A DNA stretch of 64,000 bases from Argopecten irradians (lineage: Eukaryota > Mollusca > Bivalvia > Pectinida > Pectinidae). Shown piece by piece: positions 22,737 to 33,900 of this stretch (positions within the stretch are counted from its first letter, which is position 1; each line of letters begins with the position of its first letter). The stretch spans positions 57,195,467 through 57,259,466 of the forward strand of contig NC_091134.1 of the NCBI RefSeq assembly GCF_041381155.1. The letters run 5' to 3'. The position numbers and the translations under genes were made by a program. The notes under the pieces were generated by a model. It made no database searches, was not told the DNA's origin, and saw only the letters and a list, made by a program, of their open reading frames with translations.

Positions 22737-25700
22737 ATTTTTAGGTCATCTGACCCGAAGGGTCAGGATGACCTATAGTCATCATGTTTCGTCGTGTCGT
22801 CGTCGTCCGTCGTCCGTCGTCCGCCGTGCGCCGTGTGTTAACTTTTCACATTTTGAACTTCTTCTCAAGTTCTACCGGTGCAATTTGGCTGAAACTTGCA
22901 TGAAATGATCCTGACATGGTCCTGACAAAGTGTTGTTATTTTTCGGGTCGATCCGAAATCCAAGATGGCCGCCACAGCCGCCATCTTGAAAACACATTTT
23001 GAACTTCTTCTCAAGTTCTACCGGTGCGATTTGGCTGAAAATTGCATGAAATGATCCTGACATGGTCCCGACAAAGTGTTGTTATTTTTCGGGTCGATCC
23101 GAAATCCAAGATGGCCGCCACAGCCGCCATCTTGAAAACACATTTTGAACTTCTTCTCAAGTTCTACAGGTGCGATTTGGCTGAAACTTGCATGAAATGA
23201 TCCTGACATGGTCCCGACAAAGTGTTGTTATTTTTCGGGTCGATCCGAAATCCAAGATGGCCGCCACAGCCGCCATCTTGAAAACACATTTTGAACTTCT
23301 TCTCAAGTTCTACCGGTGCAATTTGGCTGAAACTTGCATGAAATGATCCTGACATGGTCCCGACAAAGTGTTGTTATTTTTCGAGTCGATCCGAAATCCA
23401 AGATGGCCGCCACAGCCGCCATCTTGAAACCACGTTTTGAACTTCTTCTCAAGTTCTACCGGTGCGATTTGGCTGAAACTTGCATGAAAGGATCCTGACA
23501 TGGTCCCGACAAAGTGTTGTTATTTTTCGGGTCGATCCGAAATCCAAGATGGCCGCCACAGCCGCCATCTTGAAAACACATTTTGAACTTCTTCTCAAGT
23601 TCTACTGGTGCGATTTGGCTGAAACTTGCATGAAATGATCCTGACATGGTCCCGACAAAGTGTTGTTATTTTTCGGGTCGATCCGAAATCCAAGATGGCC
23701 GCCACAGCCGCCATCTTGAAAACACATTTTGAACTTCTTCTCAAGTTCTACAGGTGCGATTTGACTGAAACTTGCATGAAATGATCCTGACATGGTCCCG
23801 ACAAAGTGTTGTTATTTTTCGGGTCGATCCGAAATCCATGATGGCCGCCATAGCCGCCATCTTGAAAACACATTTTGAACTTCTTCTCCAGTTCTACCGG
23901 TGCAATTTGGCTGAAACTTGCATGAAATGATCCTGACATGGTCCCGACAAAGTGTTGTTATTTTTCGAGTCGATCCGAAATCCAAGATGGCCGCCACAGT
24001 CGCCATCTTGAAACCACGTTTTGAACTTCTTCTCAAGTTCTACCAGTGCGATTTGGCTGAAACTTGCATGAAAGGATCCTGACATGGTCCCGACAAAGTG
24101 TTGTTATTTTTCGGGTCGATCCGAAATCCAAGATGGCCGCCACAGCCGCCATCTTGAAAACACATTTTGAACTTCTTCTCAAGTTCTACTGGTGCGATTT
24201 GGCTGAAACTTGCATGAAATGATCCTGACATGGTCCCGACAAAGTGTTGTTATTTTTCGGGTCGATCCGAAATCCAAGATGGCCGCCACAGCCGCCATCT
24301 TGAAAACACATTTTGAACTTCTTCTCTCAAGTTCTACCGGTGCGATTTGACTGAAACTTGCATGAAATGATCCTGACATGGTCCCGACAAAGTGTTGTTA
24401 TTTTTCGGGTCGATCCGAAATCCATGATGGCCGCCATAGCCGCCATCTTGAAAACACATTTTGAACTTCTTCTCCAGTTCTACCGGTGCAATTTGGCTGA
24501 AACTTGCATGAAATGATCCTGACATGGTCCCGACAAAGTGTTGTTATTTTTCGAGTCGATCCGAAATCCAAGATGGCCGCCACAGTCGCCATCTTGAAAC
24601 CACGTTTTGAACTTCTTCTCAAGTTCTACCAGTGCGATTTGGCTGAAACTTGCATGAAAGGATCCTGACATGGTCCCGACAAAGTGTTGTTATTTTTCGG
24701 GTCGATCCGAAATCCAAGATGGCCGCCACAGCCGCCATCTTGAAAACACATTTTGAACTTCTTCTCAAGTTCTACTGCGATTTGGCTGAAACTTGCATGA
24801 AAGGATCCTGACATGGTACCGACAAAGTGTTGTTATTTTTCGGGTCGATTCGAAATCCAAGATGGCCACCACAGCCGCCATCTTGAAAACACATTTTGAA
24901 CTTCTTCTCAAGTTCTACCGGTGCGATTTGACTGAAACTTGCATGAAATGATCCTGACATGGTCCAAACAAAGTGTTGTTATTTTTCGGGTCGATCCGAA
25001 ATCCATGATGGCCGCCATAGCCGCCATCTTGAAAACACATTTTGAACTTCTTCTCCAGTTCTACCGGTGCGATTTGACTGAAACTTGCATGAAATGATCC
25101 TGGCATGGTCCCGCCAAAGTGTTGTTATTTTTCGGGTCGATCCGAAATCCAAGATGGCCACCACAGCCGCCATCTTGAAAACACATTTTGAACTTCTTCT
25201 CAAGTTCTACCGGTGCGATTTGACTGAAACTTGCATGAAATGATCCTGACATGGTCCTTACAAAGTGTTGTTATTTTTTAGGTTGATACGAAACCCAAGA
25301 TGGCCGCCACAGCCACCATCTTGAAAACACATTTTGAACTTCTTCTCAAGTTCTACCGGTGCGATTTGACTGAAACTTGCATGAAATGATCCTGACATGG
25401 TCCTGACAAAGTGTTGTTATTTTTTAAGTTGATCCGAAACCCAAGATGGCCGCCACAGCCGCCATCTTGAAAACACATTTTGAACTTCTTCTCAAGTTCT
25501 ACCGGTGCGATTTGGCTGAAACTTGCATGAAATGATCCTGACATGGTCCCGACAAAGTGTTGTTATTTTTCGGGTTGATCCGAAATCCAAGATGGCAGCC
25601 ACAGCCGCCATCTTGAGAACATATTTCGAACTTCTTCTCGAGTTCTACCGGTGCGATTTGGCTGAAACTTGCATGAAATGATCCTGACATGGGCCCGACA

Positions 25701-25931
25701 AAGTATTGTTAACATCTCTGGTTGATAACAAATCGAAGATGGCTACCATGACACTATATCTAATTAATTTCCTATATGTTAATTCCCTTGTGCCTCTTGT
25801 TTGAAATAAAATTTGTTGAAAGAAATTGAAAATGATCCTGACATGGTCCTGACAAAGTGACACCATATATAATTAATTTTACTATTGCCAAGGTAGTCAG
25901 ATGACCGTTAAGGCCCTTTGGGCCTCTTGTT
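22737..25931 (+). mobile_element. Pearl-like element with ~20 units of 146 bp (copy C)
   Basis: The left end is TTTTTAGGTCATCTGACCC with a GTCGTCCGTCGTCCG microsatellite. About 20 tandem units run from about 22853 to 25690, nearly all exactly 146 bp. The right segment and hairpin AAGGCCCTTTGGGCCTC end at CTTGTT (25931). Unit types repeat in a four-unit higher-order block: units at 23748 and 23894 reappear at 24334 and 24480. Each unit contains an inverted pair of CAAGATGGC(C/G)GC motifs. Runs of 63-residue open frames over these units shift frame each period (146 is not a multiple of 3) and are not genes. Confidence 0.75.
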
Positions 25932-26763
25932 TTCTTTTTGTCACAGAACTACATGTGTACATCTTATGGTGATTGATATTAGTAAATTTCTAGACTTTCT
26001 ATACAGATCTGTGTGTATATATATATATGGGCCTTATACATTAACTTTACATTGTAATGTCAAAACCAAGTAACATAAATATTAGGATCTTGCAATTATG
26101 CTACTTTTGAGAACCAAAAAAAAAAAAGAGGAGGTATGATATTGTATCAAAACGCATTGTATTTTAATTAATGCTTGTTAATGAATAAATGATAAAAAAT
26201 AAAGAAGAAAAAAATAGTTATTGTTAGTTCTGATAGATTATAAAACAACCTATACATATTTCATACAAAATTTTAGGCGTAGTTTAGCCAGATCAAGCTT
26301 CATATATTTACTATATATCACGTCAACTCACAGCGTTTTAGTAATTTATGTGAAGAATCATTCAATAAGTAAAAAGGAACTTTTCTGTTTTTTGTTTCTG
26401 ATGTGTTTATTATTAACCTGGTAGACTCATAAAATTTGGCATTTCACCAGTATTTTTTGTTAGGAATGTACTTATACATTCAAACCTGTCTATAAAGGAC
26501 ACCCAAGTAATATGTATCAAAATATCCTTATTGAATTAGGTGTCCTTTATCTCGGGTAGATGGAGCTAGGTTCAGATCCATAGTTGGTGTTTTAGGTTAT
26601 CGGGATTGGTAAGGAACCGAGCTCCCAGAATTAGATGTTTGTCTAAGGGTTAAGTCTGAAGTTGATGCTTCAGGTACAGTTAAAGATGTTGAAATCTGTC
26701 GACAATTCTCTTGGTCCTGAACGGGTAAGAATAGAGTTTGGACTAAAGAAAATGATTATGATG
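25932..26763. other. Intergenic DNA, nothing recognised
   Basis: AT-rich with a short TA run near 26010-26020. The block near 26480-26560 ('ctataaaggacaccc' and 'ggtgtcctttatc') is a small inverted repeat of unknown origin. Confidence 0.35.
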
Positions 26764-27877
26764 AAAACTGCTTTACTAAACAGTAGTTGTACACATATCT
26801 GTGGTGAATGTCATGGCAACTGCTTTAGTAAAAAGCACTTGCCAACATGTTTTGTCATTTTACTCGTTTGGCAACTGCTTTACTAGAGTAACTGTTTTGT
26901 CATCCTTACGTATGGCCCATATCAGCCGTATGGGCGAGTGTCTGGCTTTTTAGACAATTAACATTCCACACCGATATCTAGCCGAGTTTGACGCTGTACA
27001 GATGTGCTCATTAAATGACATTTGAAACCAAAACGATATTTTTATGACACTTTATTACAAAGTTGATTATACTAATGTACAAATAACATACCCGTTGGTG
27101 GCAACAAGTTATTGTACGGTAGATAAAGTACATATACAATTGTCAAAGCCGGATGGGGAGAAGATACAGCCTTATGAGGGGGACAATCAAATGATAGCTT
27201 GTAGGGGGGAATAGACTGGCCACCAGACCCTAAGTTGTTGATAAGACTTTCTCGGCAGAGTTCCTCTTCATTAGATTATTTGAAACTTAATCAGACATGT
27301 AGTAGTCTAGAGACTGGTAGCTATGAGAGAAGCTTAATTCACAGCCAAATTCATTGCAGGCGTTCAATTCAGCTAAATCTTTCATACCCCTATCTAGGGA
27401 AAACCCAAATTTCCACCTAATACCTGATATTATCAAAGATGAATAAAAATAATTATTAAACTTTTGTTTACCATATATTGAGATACTTCACTGAAAGCAT
27501 ACTTTCACTCCAACGTGAACATTAGCCACATAATGCTTCAGTGTGTACAACCTTTGTTCTCGTCACCTACCAATAATTCTACCAATAAAAGTGTCATAAA
27601 ATATCGTTTTGGTTTCAAAGATTATTTAATCAGCACACCTGTACAGCGTCAAACTTGGCTAGATATCGATGTGGAATGTTAATTGTCTCAAAAGCCAGAC
27701 ACTCGCCCATACGGCTGATATGGGCCACGCGTAAGGATGACAAAACAGTTACTCTAGTAAAGCAGTTGCCAAACGAGTAAAATGACAAAACATGTTGGCA
27801 GGTGTTTTTTACTTAAGCAGTTGCCATAACATTCACCACAAATATGTGTACAACTACAGTTTAGTAAAGCAGTTGCC
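26764..27877. mobile_element. Element with ~290-bp inverted terminal repeats (foldback-like)
   Basis: The left arm at about 26764-27058 is the reverse complement, with scattered mismatches, of the right arm at about 27585-27877. Shared blocks include ACTGCTTTACTAAAC at the outer ends, GTTTTGTCATCCTTACG, CCCATATCAGCCGTATGGGC, GTTTGACGCTGTACAG, and AAACCAAAACGATATTTT at the inner ends. The roughly 525-bp spacer has no recognisable gene, so this is a non-autonomous long-TIR DNA element. Its right end lies 77 bp past the stop codon of the cNMP-domain gene, so it probably falls in that gene's 3' UTR or just beyond. The motif GGCTGATATGGGCC occurs both inside the right arm and again at 27883-27896. 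Confidence 0.7.
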
Positions 27878-27953
27878 ATGTCGGCTGATATGGGCCATCA
27901 TAGTTTTTGATAGACGATGCCAAGATTAAGGTCTATACAAGGCCCTCCAAGTT

Positions 27954-30900
27954 CTAGGATAGACGATGTTCTGATTCCCTGGGATAAGTAAGGACTGAGT
28001 CTTGACAGGACTCCAGGGATCCGAACACGTCCTTCTTGGTCAGTTTGACCACCAGACAGTGGCTTACAGCTTCCACCTGACAAATACTTTCCATCGAATC
28101 ACAGTGACCTGCACCAAAAGTCAACAATTTACCTATGAAGTGTAGATATAGGAATTGTTCAAGATGTTCTTTATATTAAACCAGGATCATTTACATAGAA
28201 AACAATTAGAAATGTGAAAAAAGATCAAGATCAAACATGTATCATTATTTAATTGATTTTCGTAGCTATATTGTTATTGTAATTATGCAGATTAAAGAAC
28301 ACTTGAGTATTCCATAATTATGGGATCGTGTTTACAGAAAATATACAGCCAGCACGAGATGATGACTTACAGAACACTTGACCAGGTCCTAAAATGTATT
28401 CCGAGTCCAAAGCGGGTTCTGTCACCAACTCAGCCTCTCCCTTCAGGATCAGTACAAATATGTGTTGGTCTGTAAAATATATCTCTACTTCAAAAAAATA
28501 AGGAAATGTTACATCTATCATAGAAATATACATGAACTCATTCAATGCCTCAAAGTACATGGAAGTGTACAGTAGTGGGAAAACCTTTGGCCTTTAGGCC
28601 TCTTAGTTATTCATCAGAAGTTGCTTAAAATGACTTAAGATTGTTTAACCGATGTGTCCTTGAATGAAAATCAAGGTCATTCATTTGAACTTGTCAGAAG
28701 TTGCTTAAAATGACTTAAGATTGTTTGACCCATGTGGCCTTGAATGAAGATCAAGGTCATTCATTTGAACTTGCTACGGGCCCAATAATGGGTCTCTAGT
28801 CCTTTTTGTTATTGACAAGAAGTCGTTCAAAATTGTAGCCTATTTGAAACCTGTGTCTTTGAGTGAAGGTCTATGTCATGTATTGAACAAACTTTGTAGC
28901 TTTTCATTCTGGTAGGTGCTACATGCTCAATATCAATATTTAGGCCCAGGTCTAATAGTTGTTGACAGAAAGTTAATAAAAAGGTTTTAGTCTATTTGAG
29001 TTATTAACAAGAAGTCATTTAAGGATTTTAGCCTATTTGATCTCTGTGACATTTGAATGAAGGTCAATGTTGTACATTGATCAAACTTGGTAGCTACTTT
29101 CTACTAATTTCAGTGCTCTGCACCTTTTGTTTATAAGGAAGAAGTCCTTAAATGAAAAGCATATGTACAGGGACTTGCATGATGACACAGAGCACATGAC
29201 TCTTGGGTCAGATCACCTAAAAACTAAGCCAGCTGATGCATCACAATATATCTTGATGCTGAACAATGGTCTATACAAGGCCATTGGGTTATCAGTTTTG
29301 ACAGAACCTAAGCATATTTGCTTTATCAATCCAAATTTGATTGGAAATGCTACAAATTGTAGATGAAATACACAGAAAATTCTGTCACATGACATTGTAA
29401 TGGCCATTTTTTCAATGAAATGCATATACCAATAAACGTTTTTAACAAGGGTCCAATGGGCCCGAATCGCTCGCCTGCTATTTGGTAATCTTGCATGGTT
29501 CATACTTAACAAATAGGAGAGTAAATAAGAATTTATATCATGCCTAAGCACATTAGAGGCCATTTGCCTCTTGGTTATTAAGAATAAGTCGTTTAAAGAT
29601 TTTAGCCTATATTTGACCCCTGTGACATGAATGAAGGTCAAGGTCATTCATTTGAACAAACTTGATAACCCTTGATCCAAGCATGTCACAGGCCCAATAT
29701 CAGGTCCATATGCTGTTTGGTTATTAAGAGGAAGTCGTTTAAAGATTTTAGCCTATTTGACTCCGATGACCTTGAATCAAGAATCAAGGTCAAGGTCATT
29801 CATTTGAACAAACTTGGTAGCCCTTTATCCCAGCATGTCACATGCCAAATATCAAGTCTCTAGGCCGCTTGGTTATTTAGAAGAAGTGGTTTAAAGATTT
29901 TAGCCTATTTGACCCCTGTGACCTTGAATGAACATCAATGTCATTCATTGGAACAAACTTGGTAGCCTTTTATCCCAGCATGTCACAGACCCAACATCAG
30001 ATCCCTAGGCCTCTTCGTTATTAAGAAGAAGTCATCTAAATATTTGAGCCTATTTTACCCCTGTGACCTTGAAGGAAAGTCAAGGTCATTCATTTGAACA
30101 AACTTATTTGCCCTTCATCCCAGCATGCCACAGGCCAAATATCAGGTCCCTAGGCTGTTTGGTTATTAAGAAGAAGTCTTTTAAAAAATTTAGCCTATTT
30201 GATTTCTGTGACCTTGAATGAAAGTCAAGGTCATTCATTTGAACAAACTTTGTAACGCTTCATCCCAACATGTCACAGGCCCAATATCAGGTTTCTAGGC
30301 TTTTTGGTTATTAAGAAGAAGTCTTTTAACAATTTTAGCCTATTTGACCCCTGTGACCTTGGAGGTGATGCATTTGAACAAACTTAGTAGCCCTTTCTCC
30401 CAGCATGCCACAGGCCCAATATCAATCCCTAGGCCTCTTGGTTATTAAGAAGAAGTGGTTTAAAGACTTTAGCCTATTTGACCCCTGTGACCTTGAATGA
30501 ACAAACTTGGTAACCGTTCATCCCAGCATGCTATAAGGCAAATTTCAGGACGCTATGTCTGCAAGTTTTGGAGAAGAAGTTGTTTAAATGGAAAAGTTGA
30601 CGCCGGATGGACGGACGGACGACGGACGCTGCACCACAGCATAAGCTCACTTGCCCTTCGGGCAGGTGAGCTAAAATGGGCTGTGAATTGGGAATCTGAA
30701 TACCATATGCATCCAGACCGAGCTCACTTTCTTCTATGGATATAACAGTGTATTTGACGAACTGACGAAGACAATTATTGGATTTAACTTACCGTATTCC
30801 TCTTTTGAACAAACAAGTTCACCAGGATACACTTCTCGTGGAACACCACGTAGACATAACTTGTACAAACACCTGTCGGAACATTGTCGGAACAGCGCAC

Positions 30901-33900
30901 TCTGTTTCATCAGCTGGAGAACCACCTACAGATACATGGAAACCAATATCTTATTTTGTTTGCCCAAATCTATTTCTTAAAGTTTTCGCGCCACTTGGTA
31001 ATGAATAGGAATAACTTAGATATTGAAATAATACATAATTTAGAAAGTATCCGTTTGATGTGAAACGCATCTCAAACAAAAGAATGTTCTCTAGAAAACA
31101 AGGAAGGAAACCATGACCAATATCCTTACGACGCCCTGATGTATTATACCTCAAATTGTAGGTAAGCCGGATACTTGGAGTGTATTCTGGAGGTTTTTTT
31201 ATCGTGAGCCATCCACTTTTCCTTCCAGAAATTCCAAAAAGCTCCAGCTTCACTTGGATGCTTCCAATTCCAGTGATGGAAAAAAGGAGAAAACGGAACA
31301 TAACATCAACTTGAATCATAAGATATGTGTAATGCAGATTGTCATTACCATGATGGATATAAGTTTCAAGATATTTGATAGAAATATGGACCGACAAATC
31401 ACTTGAACTTTTTTGTGGACGCAATTAATATGCCCTAAATGTATGTCTACTCTAAAATATTCCTGGGTCTCTGGTACTAGTGGCAAAGGCTTTGGATTTT
31501 ATAGTTCAATCTAATAATTGTATTGGAACGTATTACAAGTCTAATTTTAATTAAATTGTTCTATAGTTATACAGACACCTACTGCCGTGCCACAGATCAT
31601 AGAAAACATGCAAACTGTTGTGATACCTTATCAAAACATAATCCAAAATTCAACATCTTAGTGGCAAGTGTTTACATTTCAAGTATGGACTAATCCAAGT
31701 GTTTTTGCTGTGTGAGTACGAGAGCTCTCAGAGGGATCTAGATGTCTCCCATTAATATCTCTTTCCAGTCAAATGAAAAACTGACATTATCTCTTCTTAT
31801 TTTCCAAGTAATACCATGGGGACTCTACACGTAAATCCTTTTAAAAAGTCAAAAGTCTAATTGAATGTGCGTCTAAAATTCTGTTAAGATTCCCGAAACA
31901 TTCCCCTCAAAAAAGCGGGAACTAACTTGAGTTGTGGAAATCAGTCGTGTCCGGTTGGCAATATCGTTATCTGGTCACTCCGAAAATAGAAGGTACAGTG
32001 CTAAAACCTTTTTCAAACAATTACTTACATCATGAATGATATTTTGAATCCATTCCACTCGGATAGGAATTACTTGGCAGCTAGTCTTCGCACGGACCAT
32101 TATTGTATTCTCTAATCCCAGTAGTATCCCTAAAATGAACAGGATTCGTAACGACTAAATATAACAACGTCAGAGACCCGCAGTTTACAGTGCTATACGC
32201 TGTAAGTGTAGCGTAGTATAATCAAGTTAGAAACAAATCTGGATGCAGAAACCGTTACAGCCTGTAAAATCCTATAGGTCTTGTAAACTTCATCTGTGAC
32301 AAGAGGGGTCATGTCTAGAAGACACGAAGCTTGCACCTCTTAATTCGTCATATGCTAATATTTTTCGTTGAACAACATAATCTGCATCAAACCACACGTC
32401 ACATTTCGGCAGTCTCATTGAAATATAGATCCTTATAACCACTCGGTTAAATTCAATTCAATTCAATTCAATTCAACTTTATTGCTTCCTTACATCCATA
32501 CAAAAGGGATCAATAGCAAAACATACATGTACATAATACACAGTTAGATAGAGGATCTGACAACATCCCATTAGGGGTCATGTTCGGATGACCTTTATAC
32601 CACGTGTACTTAAGATCAAATACTTTTCTACACCTTGCTACGCCAATTAATAACGCCATTTCGTCCCAGTATACATAAACAGTTAGCTTTATTGTGCTCT
32701 TAGGGCGAGATGACTACACACACGAAAATAATTATGACAGTTTTTCAAACTATTTTGTCCCCTGAAATTCACTGTCTAAATTTTGCAGGCAGCAATTTGA
32801 TTGGCCATTTCCAAAGGTCACCTAGACATGACCCCTCGTGGGATTTTCTCAGATCCTCTTATCAAACGTAGTGATTTTAATCAGATTGCACATTTCGGCA
32901 ATCTACACACAAAGCCGATGTAAAGCGAATGGCACAGACGAGACGGAGAAAAATATTCCATTTAGAATCAAACTCTAATAAATATCACAACTCAAAACGA
33001 TTCCTATCAATTGTAAAAGGTTCCATTTTTGACAACTGCTATCATTTCGTTAAACAACATAATCTGTGCATCATAATCTGGTTTGATCTGCATCAAACCA
33101 TTCGTGACAATTTGGCATGGTACAAACGAGACGGAGAAAAAAAAACTCTAATAAATTTCAAAATTCAAAAGGTTTCTTATAAAGTGTCAGATAAGGTTCC
33201 GTTTTATGACAGCTGTTATTATTCTAATCATCTTTTGTACCTTCCTCTCCGAGGACGACAGGGTCACGTTGTATGTCCACTTCCGTCAAGGTCACTTTAT
33301 CATCCCTACAGAAAACCGCCCTGAAGAGAGGATTGAGATTCCTTACCTATATGTTCCATCTTAGAAAATGCTATCAAGATTGCATTAAAACTAAACCGAT
33401 TAATATAATTTTAATAAAGTAATACCCATCGAAAAATAACCCACAAAGGTATACAGTACTTTTATTACAACAAATGCAATTACATTCATTGTATATGCAT
33501 GTATATTTGATAAGTTTTCGTTCATTCGTTCATAAATTCAATTTTACCTGCGTAAATAATTGATAAATAGTTTGGTTATATTTAAAAACTGTGTCCAAGA
33601 ACGCATTTCACGGGAGTACCCACAATCACTGACTGTCCCTCAACTTCAAGTTGTGTATCGACTATCGATTTAGGAAATACTGATAAATAGGTCTAAGAAG
33701 AATATCCTATCTTATGACCCGTCACCCCTTTTGACAGTCATCCCCACCAAAAAATGCTCTTGTGAGTTACCTCCCCCTGATGATGACGTTTACAATCACT
33801 GGCGGGTCGGAGGTCATTGCTACCACGGAGCCGGGTGGGTATATGACGATCAGGGCTGGATTTATCTCCAAGACAAGGCTCCTTAGAGCAGAATCTGACC

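Noticed and set aside
22872-25866. Ladder of ~63-residue minus-strand open frames (MSGSFHASFSQIAPVELEKK...)
   Set aside because: Each starts one 146-bp period after the last and shifts frame every unit. They are by-products of the tandem repeat. The same applies at 2332-3084, 5019-5356 and 7089-8133.
27898-28083. 61-residue open frame ending ...LNLGIVYQKL as the gene's C-terminus
   Set aside because: An upstream acceptor at 28109 gives a different frame (VEAVSHCLVVKLTKKDVFGS), which fits a CNB-domain end and keeps phase.
32929-33324. 131-residue plus-strand open frame
   Set aside because: It overlaps exon 5 of the cNMP-domain gene on the other strand, contains a diverged internal duplication and resembles no protein.
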